A stretch of DNA of 64,000 nucleotides from Paenibacillus sp. H1-7 (GTDB lineage Bacteria; Bacillota; Bacilli; Paenibacillales; NBRC-103111). The notes beneath the pieces were generated by a model. That model did no database searches, was not told the DNA's origin, and was given only the letters and a program-made list of their open reading frames with translations. The position numbers were made by a program, and so were the translations under genes. Shown here in pieces: positions 1 through 7,972 of this stretch. Location of the stretch: contig NZ_CP031168.1 in NCBI RefSeq assembly GCF_022354825.1, positions 2,295,501 through 2,359,500 on the forward strand. The letters run 5' to 3'. Numbering within the stretch: position 1 is the first letter of the stretch; the number at the start of each line of letters is the position of its first letter.

Positions 1-301
1 CATGAAGAAGATAGTATTTCTCTTCCGAGAAATCTGTTCTAAGCGGCAAGAACTCAATATTGTCAATATTATGTCGAAGCAATATTTCTTTGGTTGCACT
101 ACTAACAGCCAAAGCACCATTAAACCTACCTAATATGTCGGATGGTCTGCCTTTATCAACAATTTTTACGTTCACGGCTGACCATTCTTTAGCAAGAGGC
201 TGCTTTTGGGAAAGCAAGTCATTTACTTTTCTATAGTCTTCATAATCATTAAAGTCCAAAGAATTAAATGAAGGATGATAGTCTAGTAACCAAATTTTCA
301 G
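1..301 (-). CDS. Imm11-like immunity protein, 3' truncated by window edge
   Basis: About 100 codons are visible, starting LKIWLLDYHPSFNSLDF and running off the left edge. The pattern (KIW.LDY at the N-terminus, then KGRPSDILGRFNGALAVSS and a NIEFLPL segment) resembles the Imm11/DUF1629 immunity family of polymorphic toxin systems. These are cytosolic proteins thought to neutralise a cognate toxin. I chose a CTG start because AGGAG lies 8 nt upstream of it; no better in-frame ATG or GTG is visible except a GTG three codons earlier inside the ribosome site. A second, broken Imm11-like gene lies at 9844-10652, so the family occurs twice in the accessory region. The toxin partner is not in the window. 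Family assignment is from pattern memory, not a search. Confidence 0.6.
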   Translation of the reverse strand, partial: MKIWLLDYHPSFNSLDFNDYEDYRKVNDLLSQKQPLAKEWSAVNVKIVDKGRPSDILGRFNGALAVSSATKEILLRHNIDNIEFLPLRTDFSEEKYYLLH

Positions 302-594
302 GTAGATCACTCCTAAGCTTAAAATTATAATTATTGATAGGACTAGTAATAAAGCCTACAATGTACGTTAAACCAACAACTAACAAAGGCTTAAAGAAAT
401 AGTTATAATTCCTTGTATGTGCATGTGGTACGCATCTATATTCCAATAATATACATATTCTTAGGAGTTTACAACAACGGGCTGCCCTGCCTAAATTTCT
501 ATGGGGAGGTAAACAGATATCTATTCAATAGGGTTCAAGAGTAATGGGTTATGCAGAAATAATCAAGATTCTCAATCATATATATTAAAAGATG
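302..594. other. Intergenic, no supported gene
   Basis: A+T-rich stretch between the divergent Imm11-like gene and the first repeat copy. It must contain the Imm11 promoter on the minus strand, but I cannot fix its position. A 60-codon minus-strand frame here has no ribosome site and overlaps the immunity gene. Confidence 0.5.
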
Positions 595-684
595 ACTGAA
601 CTAACGGGTACGATAACTCAATAATTATCATCATGACAAAGCTGCTGTGTTGAACGGCAGCTTTATTGCTAGTGACGGGCAGTA
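595..684 (+). repeat. Cassette repeat, copy 1 (both boxes)
   Basis: Left box CTAACGGGTACGATAA at 601-616, hairpin AAAGCTGC/GCAGCTTT at 638-645 and 657-664, right box near 667-684 (GTGACGGGCAGTATT). It lies between two divergent single-gene units. Confidence 0.8.
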
Positions 685-766
685 TTTATTTAATAATTGG
701 AATGCAACATTTAATATCTATTTTTAGTCAAATATTTATAACGAACGATATAAAGAGGTTCCGCAA

Positions 767-1375
767 ATGGATAAACTAAAAAAAATTATTATTCCTGTTG
801 TATTTATTGGAGTGTTAATCTTAAGTGGGTGTTCGAAGGATAACGTAGAGAAAAACACTCAGGCACCGGCAGACCCAGCACAAGTTAAAAACAACAATAA
901 ACCATCGTATCTTTCTCCGACAAATACTCAAAGTCCAAGTCAATCTGTGAAACTAGAGGCCATAAAATATACGAATGAACAGTTAACACAAATATCAGAA
1001 CTTGTGGAAAAAGAAGGCCTAGAGAATGTTTACCTGCCTAAATTAGCCGTTGAAGATAATCCACTTACCAATTTGGAAGTTCGGGATAATAAACTTATTC
1101 TTCAATACAAATACATGACGTTAGAACAACGCAAGAAGATTTGGGATGAGGTTAAGGATGAACAAATTAAGAAAGTCACGTTAGCTAATGGGGTAACTGG
1201 AGAATGGATTAATGGTAAGGACTATTTACCAAAAAACAGATTCTTTAGATTCCAAATGAACGGAATGTATTTCATCCTGGATGATTACAGAAATTTGTCG
1301 GAAGAACAAGTACAAATAATTGCTGAATCGTTTGTTTCTCTTGATAAACTGAAAAACAATTTTTTATTAAACTAA
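767..1375 (+). CDS. Putative lipoprotein, unknown function
   Basis: 202 residues. The first 25 residues are a lysine-rich n-region, a hydrophobic stretch and the lipobox LSGC, so the mature protein is probably lipid-anchored outside the membrane. A low-complexity Asn/Pro/Ser/Gln linker follows to about residue 65, then a charged soluble domain of about 135 residues that I do not recognise. A GAGG ribosome site precedes ATG 767. It is the only gene between repeat copies 1 and 2. Its stop codon sits in the degenerate left box of copy 2 (AACTAAAAGGTTCGATAG), the arrangement seen for several other genes here. Low G+C compared with the genes that follow. Confidence 0.75.
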   Translation: MDKLKKIIIPVVFIGVLILSGCSKDNVEKNTQAPADPAQVKNNNKPSYLSPTNTQSPSQSVKLEAIKYTNEQLTQISELVEKEGLENVYLPKLAVEDNPLTNLEVRDNKLILQYKYMTLEQRKKIWDEVKDEQIKKVTLANGVTGEWINGKDYLPKNRFFRFQMNGMYFILDDYRNLSEEQVQIIAESFVSLDKLKNNFLLN

Positions 1376-1445
1376 AAGGTTCGATAGTGTGGAGCTGCCG
1401 CGAGGTCAGCTCTTCTTTGATGTTATTGAAGTAACTGGCAGTTTA
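1370..1445 (+). repeat. Cassette repeat, copy 2 (degenerate)
   Basis: Degenerate left box AACTAAAAGGTTCGATAGTG overlaps the stop codon of the lipoprotein gene. Hairpin GAGCTG (1392-1397) with CAGCTC (1407-1412); right box AAGTAACTGGCAGTTTA at about 1428-1445. Confidence 0.65.
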
Positions 1446-1491
1446 ATGTGAAAGTTGCCATCTGTGATTTTAATTAGACCGAACATCAGGG

Positions 1492-1550
1492 CAAAGTTAG
1501 GCTGAAGTTGAACTTCCGTTTACCTCCTGTTTACCTGCATTTCGTAAAAT
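1492..1550 (+). promoter_or_regulatory. Direct-repeat operator and promoter, copy A
   Basis: GTTTAC at 1518-1523 is repeated at 1529-1534 (11-bp period, one helical turn), followed 10 nt later by a -10-like TAAAAT at 1545-1550. The direct repeat occupies the -35 region, as expected for a promoter activated by an OmpR-family regulator. A block of about 45 nt is shared with copy B at 4533-4592, including the flanking GTTAGG, TGAAGTTGA and CTTCC segments. The natural candidate ligand is the response regulator at 2766-3476. Confidence 0.7.
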
Positions 1551-1581
1551 AAGGAAACGATAGAACTGGAGGTGATTGGCC

Positions 1582-2091
1582 ATGACCAAGAAGAGAACAT
1601 GGTGGTTGTCAAAGAAATGGGGATTTGCAGCATCTGTTGCCTTACTTCCATACGCGGTAATAAAGACGCTTTGGGCGAATGGAGTCGTCATTCTCGTTTC
1701 GGAGGAAGGAATCGCGGAACTGCACGCCTCTATGAAAAGCGCAGATCCGGTTAGCGCATTTCTATACGCCAAGGGCATCGACATAACCGCTGTGTTGGCT
1801 CTCATCGCTTCTACTCTTGCGGTTGCTCTGGTCCAAGATTGGGGACACAGGATCCCGCGCTGGATGCTTCTCGTACCGGCGGGCTTGGGCGGAACATTCT
1901 TTATAAGTATCTGCCTCGCAACCTTCTACAAACTGACTGTCGGCACCATTCGCTTGACTGATATGCCGGAGTTTGACCCCTGGGTGCTGCTCCCTGTTTA
2001 CGGAGGATTTATCGCTTGGGGAATTACGATCAGCATGTCAGCCTTGTCTTATCGGATTAGAACGGGCCGTTACACCCGTTCGGACTTGTAA
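1582..2091 (+). CDS. Multi-spanning membrane protein, family 1 of 3
   Basis: 169 residues with about four hydrophobic segments. It shares the W-G-x-x-(I/V)-P-x-W-M motif (WGHRIPRWM) with the proteins at 2131-2748 (WGRTVPSWM) and, more loosely, 4626-5723, so all three look like members of one membrane-protein family; I do not know its function. The ATG at 1582 is chosen over a TTG two codons upstream because GGAGGTG ends 7 nt before it. First gene of an apparent operon that continues through the two-component system, directly downstream of the direct-repeat promoter. The role may be sensing or envelope stress, but nothing in the sequence proves it. Confidence 0.75.
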   Translation: MTKKRTWWLSKKWGFAASVALLPYAVIKTLWANGVVILVSEEGIAELHASMKSADPVSAFLYAKGIDITAVLALIASTLAVALVQDWGHRIPRWMLLVPAGLGGTFFISICLATFYKLTVGTIRLTDMPEFDPWVLLPVYGGFIAWGITISMSALSYRIRTGRYTRSDL

Positions 2092-2130
2092 CGGCTTTTT
2101 AAAAATGGATTGAAAGAGGTGGCCTGGAAT

Positions 2131-2748
2131 ATGAGCAAAATCAACATAAAGGTTTGGCCCAGCTACGTTGGGTGCTTCTGGGCGGTTATCTATGCGGTTT
2201 TCGTTCGATTCTATCAAGCTGCGGGCGGATCGATCGGGCTGCCGGGCAGACTCGCCGAACCCGAAGGTTTTCAAATGGCAAGTTATATCGCCGGTGTCGT
2301 AGTCATGATCGCCGGCTTCTACTTGTTAGGACTCGTTAAGCCATGGGGGAGAACCGTTCCGTCATGGATGCCGTTGATTAGTGGAAAAGACGTCCATCCT
2401 CTTCTCTTATTGGTCCCCATGCTCATTGGCTGCGCCTTCGCGATTGCTCACGGAGTCAGTGGGATCGTCACCAAAATCCTCCATCTGGCAGGGATCATTA
2501 CCATCCAAATCTCCGGCTGGATCGAGCTTGATGTCCGTAGATTAGTTCTATGGGATCTTCTAGTTTACGAGCCGTGGTTTATCGTCATGGGCATACTGGC
2601 GGGTATGGCGGCATGGAACTATGCGAAAGAAACCACATTTTTGCACCCTTTCCTGCGGCGATCTGCTATCCTTTATGTATGCCTGATTATATTGCTCACG
2701 GCGTTATTTGTTAGTGCGATTATATTCGATTTCCAAATTTTGAACTGA
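2131..2748 (+). CDS. Multi-spanning membrane protein, family 2 of 3
   Basis: About 205 residues with five or so hydrophobic segments and the WGRTVPSWMPLISGK motif in a loop after the second or third membrane segment. ATG 2131 is preceded by AGAGGTGG at a good distance; an upstream TTG overlaps that ribosome site. It follows the first family member by about 40 nt and precedes the response regulator by 17 nt, so all are probably co-transcribed. No catalytic residues are apparent. Alternative: permease-like subunit of a transport or immunity system. Confidence 0.75.
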   Translation: MSKINIKVWPSYVGCFWAVIYAVFVRFYQAAGGSIGLPGRLAEPEGFQMASYIAGVVVMIAGFYLLGLVKPWGRTVPSWMPLISGKDVHPLLLLVPMLIGCAFAIAHGVSGIVTKILHLAGIITIQISGWIELDVRRLVLWDLLVYEPWFIVMGILAGMAAWNYAKETTFLHPFLRRSAILYVCLIILLTALFVSAIIFDFQILN

Positions 2749-2765
2749 AATAAGGAGATGTCGGA

Positions 2766-3476
2766 GTGCGGAATGAATCGATATTAGTGGTCGACGACGA
2801 GGCAGGCATTCTAATTATGCTTGAGAATCTTTTTCGTAAAGAAGGATACACCCGGATTACGAAAGCCGGTTCTGCCGCAGAGGCACTTATGGCCGTGAGA
2901 ACGACACGTTTTGACATGATCGTTCTGGATGTCATGCTGCCGGATATGGATGGATTTTCCCTGTGCACGGAAATACGCAAAACCATTACAACCCCTATTT
3001 TGTTTCTAACTGCCCGATCCAGCGATATGGATAAGCTGCAGGGGCTATTCTTAGGCGGAGACGATTATGTAACCAAACCGTTTAACCCGCTAGAAGTTGT
3101 TGCGCGGATCCAAGCTCATTTGAGACGAAGCGCTTTGTATGCATCTGATGTCGTAAGCGTGGAGAATGTGTACCGGTATGATGCGTTTACCCTAAATCGG
3201 ACGACCGGACAGCTTATCGTGGGCAATGTGGATACGCCTTGTCCGGCCAAGGAACTTGAACTGCTGCTTTATTTTTGCAAACATCCGAACCGGGTGTTCA
3301 CTGCTCAGCAACTATATGAGCAAGTTTGGGGCACCATGGTGCAAGGAGATGAAAAAACGGTTGTGATCCATATTTCCAGACTCCGAAAGAAGCTTGAAGT
3401 AGATCCAACCTGTCCCAAACTGATCGTCACATTGCGAGGAATCGGATACAAGTTCGTTCCGCCCACAGGAGGTTAA
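2766..3476 (+). CDS. OmpR-family response regulator
   Basis: 236 residues from a GTG start with AAGGAGA upstream. The receiver domain (about 5-120) shows the acidic pair in LVVDDEAG, the phospho-acceptor Asp in MIVLDVMLPDMDGF, the conserved Thr in FLTARSS and Lys in YVTKPFNPLE. The C-terminal winged helix (about 140-233) contains EQVWGTMVQGDEKTVVIHISRLRKKLE and ends in RGIGYKF. It is cytosolic and presumably phosphorylated by the kinase that starts 4 nt downstream. The two near-identical direct-repeat promoters on either side of this gene pair (1492-1550 and 4533-4592) are probably its targets, giving positive autoregulation. Confidence 0.93.
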   Translation: MRNESILVVDDEAGILIMLENLFRKEGYTRITKAGSAAEALMAVRTTRFDMIVLDVMLPDMDGFSLCTEIRKTITTPILFLTARSSDMDKLQGLFLGGDDYVTKPFNPLEVVARIQAHLRRSALYASDVVSVENVYRYDAFTLNRTTGQLIVGNVDTPCPAKELELLLYFCKHPNRVFTAQQLYEQVWGTMVQGDEKTVVIHISRLRKKLEVDPTCPKLIVTLRGIGYKFVPPTGG

Positions 3477-3480
3477 TTCC

Positions 3481-4542
3481 GTGAACTTGATGCTTCGCAT
3501 AGCGCTGCAGCTCCTGACGGCTTTTTTTGTTTTGATCGTTTGTATTCAAACGATAGCGATCGTTACGGCCTGGTTGTTTTGGCCACAGTTATTGTCCGGG
3601 AATCGTTCGGCTCATTACGAAATCTTTGTGGTGACCTTGTGCGCCCTGCTTTTTCTTCTGACCTTGCTCCTTATAGGTTGGTATCTCGGGAAGCCGGTGT
3701 ATTTCATGATGGTTTGGATCAGACTTCTGGCAAGCGGACAATATGACGCTCCCCATCGCTGGAATGAGATCCACTCTCGCAAAAGAGGAATGTTGAAATT
3801 ACCGTATGCGGTCTACAAGGAATTGTTTGAGCATTTACGGATGCTTTCGAGTACGCTTCGACGAAACGAGGAGGCGCTTCAAGAGTCGGAACAAGTGAAA
3901 CGAGAATGGATTCGGGGGATATCACACGATTTAAAAACGCCGCTAACCTACATATCCGGATATTCCGCCATGTTGATGAATTCGGAGTATCGGTGGAGTG
4001 TAGAGGAACAAAAGGAATTTCTTTCTATCATTCATCAGAAAGCGGTTCATCTGCAAGAACTGGTACAAGATCTTAATGAAACGCCTCATGGACAAATTCC
4101 TCTAAAAGTCGAGAAAACGGATATCGTGGAACTCGTGCGCAGAACGGTAGCGGATGTTAGCAGCGCACCTTGGGCGACCGGTTATCTATTCACGATGAAT
4201 CCAGAGCCAGATCGCATTTGGGTAACTTGCGATCCGAAGCTGATGACGCGAGCTATCCGCAATCTGCTCGTCAATGCCGTCGTCCATAATCCTGAGGGTA
4301 CCAAGATTGCGGTTCGAATCTCGCAGCGTCATGATCGGACGACGGAGATTCAGATCGAAGATAATGGGGTCGGATTTGGCGAGATGCGTGGTCTAAACGA
4401 TGAAACATCCTCCGCACGTTCAGGCTTGGGATTATCCATTGCCAATAAATTGATAGAAGCCCATGACGGACATTTAGTCGTCCACAGCAAGCCGAGCGAA
4501 GGGACAACACTTTCGATCAGACTGCTAGCGGCGCAAAGTTAG
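3481..4542 (+). CDS. Sensor histidine kinase
   Basis: 353 residues. Two N-terminal membrane segments (about 8-32 and 45-68) have only a short extracytoplasmic loop, typical of intramembrane-sensing kinases that respond to envelope partners. A HAMP-like linker follows, then HisKA with the phospho-accepting His in GISHDLKTPLTYISGY (about 145-160) and an HATPase domain with N-box AIRNLLVNAVVHN, G1 box DNGVGFG and G2 box GLGLSIANKL. GTG start 4 nt after the regulator stop. The short sensor loop and the flanking membrane proteins suggest that those proteins or their ligand provide the signal. Confidence 0.92.
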   Translation: MNLMLRIALQLLTAFFVLIVCIQTIAIVTAWLFWPQLLSGNRSAHYEIFVVTLCALLFLLTLLLIGWYLGKPVYFMMVWIRLLASGQYDAPHRWNEIHSRKRGMLKLPYAVYKELFEHLRMLSSTLRRNEEALQESEQVKREWIRGISHDLKTPLTYISGYSAMLMNSEYRWSVEEQKEFLSIIHQKAVHLQELVQDLNETPHGQIPLKVEKTDIVELVRRTVADVSSAPWATGYLFTMNPEPDRIWVTCDPKLMTRAIRNLLVNAVVHNPEGTKIAVRISQRHDRTTEIQIEDNGVGFGEMRGLNDETSSARSGLGLSIANKLIEAHDGHLVVHSKPSEGTTLSIRLLAAQS

Positions 4543-4592
4543 GGTGAAGTTGAGCTTCCGTTTACTTCATGTTTACTTACGCTCCTTATACT
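4533..4592 (+). promoter_or_regulatory. Direct-repeat operator and promoter, copy B
   Basis: GTTTAC at 4560-4565 and 4571-4576 (11-bp period) followed 10 nt later by TATACT at 4587-4592. It reproduces copy A at 1492-1550, including the upstream CAAAGTTAGG, TGAAGTTGA and CTTCC blocks. It overlaps the end of the kinase gene and drives the third membrane protein. Confidence 0.72.
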
Positions 4593-4625
4593 AAAGCTAA
4601 CGTTGTATAAGGAGTTGTGATCTAT

Positions 4626-5723
4626 ATGAAACCAATAAATTGGAGTGACGTATCCCATGCAACAACGACTCGCTCGAAACCCTCGGCGTTGCGCTGGTGG
4701 AGGCGCTGGCCGGAATGGGCACGTTACGCAGCGATTGTTTGGAGTCTCTTCTATGGTGCACTGGGGTTCTATTGGACGTTAGGCGGCTCAGGTTTTCCAT
4801 TAGGTTTGTTAAACGATCCTATTGCGCAATATTCGGCTTTTAGACATGTAACAGCCTCAACGGCAGGACCGGTCATTGCTATTCTAAGTTTCCTTGGTGC
4901 AACAACCCTGTTCATGTTCAAATTCAATACGCGAGGTATAACCCGAACAATTCTGCTGCTTTATGCTTGGAGTGCTGCGACGATTCTATGCTTCGCAATC
5001 CCGGATACCCGCGCTCTCATTGGAGTGGCTTATGCCCCCATTTCATTGATCGCGGTTCTTTTCGGTCAGTCGCTCCACTATATCGATTTCTTCACATGGC
5101 CGGTGATAAACCAATATATTTGCCTGATCGGCGGGTTGCTTTGGGCGGCGACAGCGTTGTCCTTCCAACGTCAAACCTGTAACTCTTGCGCCTATTGCGG
5201 GCGTAAAGGCGATGCGAGCCGTTGGATGGTTTCGAGATCCACGGAGCGCTGGGGAAGGTGGGTGACCTATGTTGCGATCTTTTCACCTGCTTATTATGAT
5301 GTCACCCGCATTGCCTGGTTGCTGGGAATTCCTCTTGGGATAACAAAGGAATTATATCAAAGCCTTCAGGATTCAGGTGCAGTTTGGGCTGGAGCGGGCC
5401 TTTCCCTGGTATCGATTGGCGGAGCCATTCTAACGCATGGACTTATAAAGCCATGGGGGGAGACTTTTCCTCGGGGGTTTCCGTTTTGGGCCGGGAAGCG
5501 CGTCCCTGCCGCAGCAGCTGTCGTTCCTGCCGGATTTGTCTCCATCCTGTTAACCGTTTCCGGTATTCAAGTCTTCTTCCAATTTTTATGGAGCTCCGAT
5601 TTTGATAATTGGGGAGCAACAACCCCGCTGCTGCTTATGCCTATTTGGGGGATTGCGTTAGGGATCGCTACGATTTTCTTTTATTACCGGAGACAGGAGT
5701 ACTGCAATCATTGCTCGCGATAA
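4626..5723 (+). CDS. Membrane protein with two CxxC pairs, family 3 of 3
   Basis: About 365 residues with eight or so hydrophobic segments. Two cysteine pairs face the same kind of loop: CNSCAYC near residue 187 and CNHC at the extreme C-terminus, which could form a metal site or redox pair. It has a related W-G-x-x-x-P-R-G motif (WGETFPRGFPFWAGKR) and looks like a duplicated, fused version of the two shorter proteins upstream. The start is uncertain: ATG 4626 is favoured because AAGGAG is too close to the GTG at 4617. It has its own copy of the direct-repeat promoter, so it is probably a main output of the two-component system. Confidence 0.75.
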   Translation: MKPINWSDVSHATTTRSKPSALRWWRRWPEWARYAAIVWSLFYGALGFYWTLGGSGFPLGLLNDPIAQYSAFRHVTASTAGPVIAILSFLGATTLFMFKFNTRGITRTILLLYAWSAATILCFAIPDTRALIGVAYAPISLIAVLFGQSLHYIDFFTWPVINQYICLIGGLLWAATALSFQRQTCNSCAYCGRKGDASRWMVSRSTERWGRWVTYVAIFSPAYYDVTRIAWLLGIPLGITKELYQSLQDSGAVWAGAGLSLVSIGGAILTHGLIKPWGETFPRGFPFWAGKRVPAAAAVVPAGFVSILLTVSGIQVFFQFLWSSDFDNWGATTPLLLMPIWGIALGIATIFFYYRRQEYCNHCSR

Positions 5724-5807
5724 CCCTGATAATGGCAAATTATCGAGGTAAACAACATTATATATTCTAATGATCGTTTACTGAAAAAGTATATAAAACG
5801 AGGTCAT

Positions 5808-5900
5808 TATGCTAACGTGTACGATAGTTTAATAAATAACTAAGACGCGGCTGCCGGCATATCGGCAGCCGCGTTACGCTAACGGGCAGGATAGTTGAAT
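5808..5900 (+). repeat. Cassette repeat, copy 3 (complete)
   Basis: Left box GCTAACGTGTACGATAGT at 5811-5828, an A+T linker, an 11-bp perfect hairpin CGCGGCTGCCG (5846-5856) / CGGCAGCCGCG (5863-5873), and right box CGCTAACGGGCAGGATAGT at 5877-5895. One of the best-preserved copies. Confidence 0.88.
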
Positions 5901-5991
5901 GATTTCGTGAATAACTTAAGTCATGACGAATTTACGAAGTTCGAAAAAAAGACGTTAGCCGAAAGAAGTTCTTAGTTTAGGAGGAGTCTAT

Positions 5992-6759
5992 ATGATATTA
6001 GAAAAAGTTATAAATAGAATTGTAATACAAAGTGAATATAAGGATTTTGTTGATAAGTATATCGATAATATACTTACCGAATTTAAAGGTAAGATTCATA
6101 GCATTTATATGTGTGGCTCGATTCCAAAAGGAACTGCTAAACCTTTTAAGTCAGATGCAGACTTTACTATTGTATGTGTAAATCCCAAAGATATTGATTA
6201 CGAAAGATTGTCAAATATTAAAGACAGGCTTTTGGAAGAATATCCAGTAGTAACTAAGATTGATACGATAATTTGCTCGATTGACGATGTATTAAGTAAA
6301 CCAAATGAGTGGGGGTTTTGGGTAAAGATAATTTGTGTTTGCATATATGGTCATGACGTTGGTGAAAAAGTACCACCGATAATTATTTCTCCAGAGTTCA
6401 TTTTAGACTTAAATACAGAGACCAAGGAGGAAGTAGATCGTATACATAGTTTACTTTCTAATGCTAGTGATAACACAATGAAAACTAGATATATTAAAGG
6501 TTACTCTAAGAGATTAATTCGTGCATTATACTCTTTGGTTTTAGAAGATACAGGTGTATGGCAAGATGACATTATTAAGATGAAGAATGCCATATTAAAT
6601 TATTGTGAGATTGACTCCGCTTTAGTTGATTATCTGTATGCTTGTTACTTGGATAGTAATGTACTTGTTGAAGAGTTTCTGGGAATTGCAGATGAAGTAT
6701 ATAGCTATTTTGAGAACGCCTTAAATGCAATGGCTGCTTCCAGAACTTCCTTCGGCTAA
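5992..6759 (+). CDS. Nucleotidyltransferase-domain protein
   Basis: 255 residues, strongly A+T-rich and so unlike its neighbours. The N-terminal half carries the polymerase-beta type nucleotidyltransferase signature CGSIPKGTAKPFKSDADFTI (about 43-62): GS, then a D-x-D metal pair. The C-terminal half is helical. The layout resembles aminoglycoside adenylyltransferases and related small-molecule or toxin/antitoxin nucleotidyltransferases; the substrate cannot be told from sequence alone. GGAGG precedes ATG 5992. It is the sole gene between repeat copies 3 and 4, and its stop codon lies at the outer edge of a 100-nt imperfect palindrome (6753-6856) that superficially resembles an integron attC site. 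Confidence 0.8.
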   Translation: MILEKVINRIVIQSEYKDFVDKYIDNILTEFKGKIHSIYMCGSIPKGTAKPFKSDADFTIVCVNPKDIDYERLSNIKDRLLEEYPVVTKIDTIICSIDDVLSKPNEWGFWVKIICVCIYGHDVGEKVPPIIISPEFILDLNTETKEEVDRIHSLLSNASDNTMKTRYIKGYSKRLIRALYSLVLEDTGVWQDDIIKMKNAILNYCEIDSALVDYLYACYLDSNVLVEEFLGIADEVYSYFENALNAMAASRTSFG

Positions 6760-6856
6760 CACCATATTGACGCTCCGGGTCACTCTGAGAAGCGAGTGAC
6801 CACATCCAGCCCCTAAGCCGTCGGGACGTCACTGCATTAGGTGTTCGGCAAGCCTC
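6753..6856. repeat. attC-like imperfect palindrome
   Basis: Outer arms CGGCTAACACC (6752-6762) and GGTGTTCGGC (about 6840-6849) are nearly complementary. Inside is a strong stem GGTCACTC/GAGTGACC (about 6778-6801) and a C+G-rich segment. The outer arms resemble the RYYYAAC...GTTRRRY frame of integron attC sites, and the palindrome begins at the stop codon of the nucleotidyltransferase. It could also be an unrelated structured repeat or terminator. Confidence 0.4.
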
Positions 6857-6897
6857 ACAACTATAAGCAGCGACTCTAAATTAAAACATAAGACTAT

Positions 6898-6925
6898 TGA
6901 ACTAACGGGTACGGTAGTTTAATAA
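6898..6925 (+). repeat. Cassette repeat, copy 4 (left box only)
   Basis: TTGAACTAACGGGTACGGTA followed by GTTTAATAAA. No right box was found. The recombinase gene begins about 65 nt further on. Confidence 0.8.
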
Positions 6926-6934
6926 AGTTAGTCT

Positions 6935-6986
6935 AAAACCTTCCGTAAGAAGCAAACTAGATTTAATAGCTCTTATGGGAGGTTTT
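6935..6986 (+). promoter_or_regulatory. Hairpin sequestering the recombinase ribosome site
   Basis: Arm 6935-6950 (AAAACCTTCCGTAAGA) pairs with arm 6971-6986 (TCTTATGGGAGGTTTT) at 14 of 16 positions around a 20-nt loop. The GGGAGG ribosome site of the recombinase (6977-6982) is inside the second arm, so the folded leader should block translation. Confidence 0.7.
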
Positions 6987-6990
6987 ATCT

Positions 6991-7833
6991 ATGATTTTAA
7001 GTGAGTTATGGCGGCTGTATGAAACAGATAAACGAATCCAAGGTTTTAGTCAGAGTACATTGAAAGCCTACGCCCTACAGCTCAAGATGCTTATAAGAGA
7101 ACTTGGAGACTTAGATATTTCTGAGGTTACGTTGAACTTGCTAAAGGAATACTTGGCAAAGCAGTCCGATCGGTTGAAGTCCAGCAGCTTGGGATATCGT
7201 ATTCGTTTTGTTCGTTCCCTATTCCGCTTTGCATATGAAGAAACACACGTAATATCAAATCCTTCTTTTAAGTTACGCGAACCCAAAATGGACAAGCGTA
7301 TTCCTAAGTTTTTGATCGAGGAGGATGTCATTCACTTGAAAATCTCTTGCCTGTCTCTGAGAGAAAGGGCTCTATTAGAGTTTCTCTATAGCACCGGCTG
7401 CCGGGTTGGAGAAGTGGAGAAGTTAAATATCGAAGACATGAATTGGGAGAACTGCTCAGCAATTGTAAATGGTAAGGGCTCAAAACAAAGAGAGGTCTAC
7501 TTTACAACCGAGTGTAAAGTTTGGTTAAAGAAGTATCTCTCGAGCCGCGAGGACTCCTGTAAGGCACTATTTGTAACCGATACAAACCCTATAAGACGGA
7601 TGGCTATTCCGACGATGAGGTTGGCATTAAAACGGCTTGCTGATCGGGGAGTGCTCAAAGCAAATGTATATCCACATCGCTTTCGTCATACCTATGCATG
7701 CCAGCTCCTTGATAACGGAGCGCCATTAGACTTTATTCAAGGCATGTTGGGTCATGAAAAAGCATCAACCACTCAAATTTACGCCCAGCTGCGAGGAAAA
7801 CGCCGACGAGAACTCTACCGTCGTTACTTTTAG
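6991..7833 (+). CDS. Xer-type tyrosine recombinase
   Basis: 280 residues. An N-terminal SAM-like core-binding domain (about 1-90) is followed by the catalytic domain. The catalytic set is visible: Arg in STGCRVGEVEKL, Lys in VNGKGSKQREV, HRFRH (His-x-x-Arg), His in GMLGHEKAST and Tyr in TTQIYAQL, so it appears active. Its length matches XerC/XerD-type and small integron-like recombinases and is too short for phage integrases with arm-binding domains. It lies alone between repeat copies 4 and 5, with its ribosome site inside a stable hairpin. A decayed relative follows another copy at 17659-17811. It is the obvious candidate to act on the left boxes, whose 11-6-11 symmetry is the Xer core-site layout; this is inference. 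Confidence 0.92.
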   Translation: MILSELWRLYETDKRIQGFSQSTLKAYALQLKMLIRELGDLDISEVTLNLLKEYLAKQSDRLKSSSLGYRIRFVRSLFRFAYEETHVISNPSFKLREPKMDKRIPKFLIEEDVIHLKISCLSLRERALLEFLYSTGCRVGEVEKLNIEDMNWENCSAIVNGKGSKQREVYFTTECKVWLKKYLSSREDSCKALFVTDTNPIRRMAIPTMRLALKRLADRGVLKANVYPHRFRHTYACQLLDNGAPLDFIQGMLGHEKASTTQIYAQLRGKRRRELYRRYF

Positions 7834-7972
7834 ATATGTAGCGGTATTTTTTGAAGCCACAGCTCAACAAAAGGGCAGTTTAACGCAATGCTGTTTGCTC
7901 GAAAGTCTAAAGATAATAAAGATACAAGGTAAAACAGAAATACCATTTTCACGCATTGGGCATTCGCCCTTC

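Noticed and set aside
264..446. 60-codon minus-strand frame beside the Imm11-like gene
   Set aside because: No ribosome site, overlaps the start of the immunity gene and shows no recognisable features.
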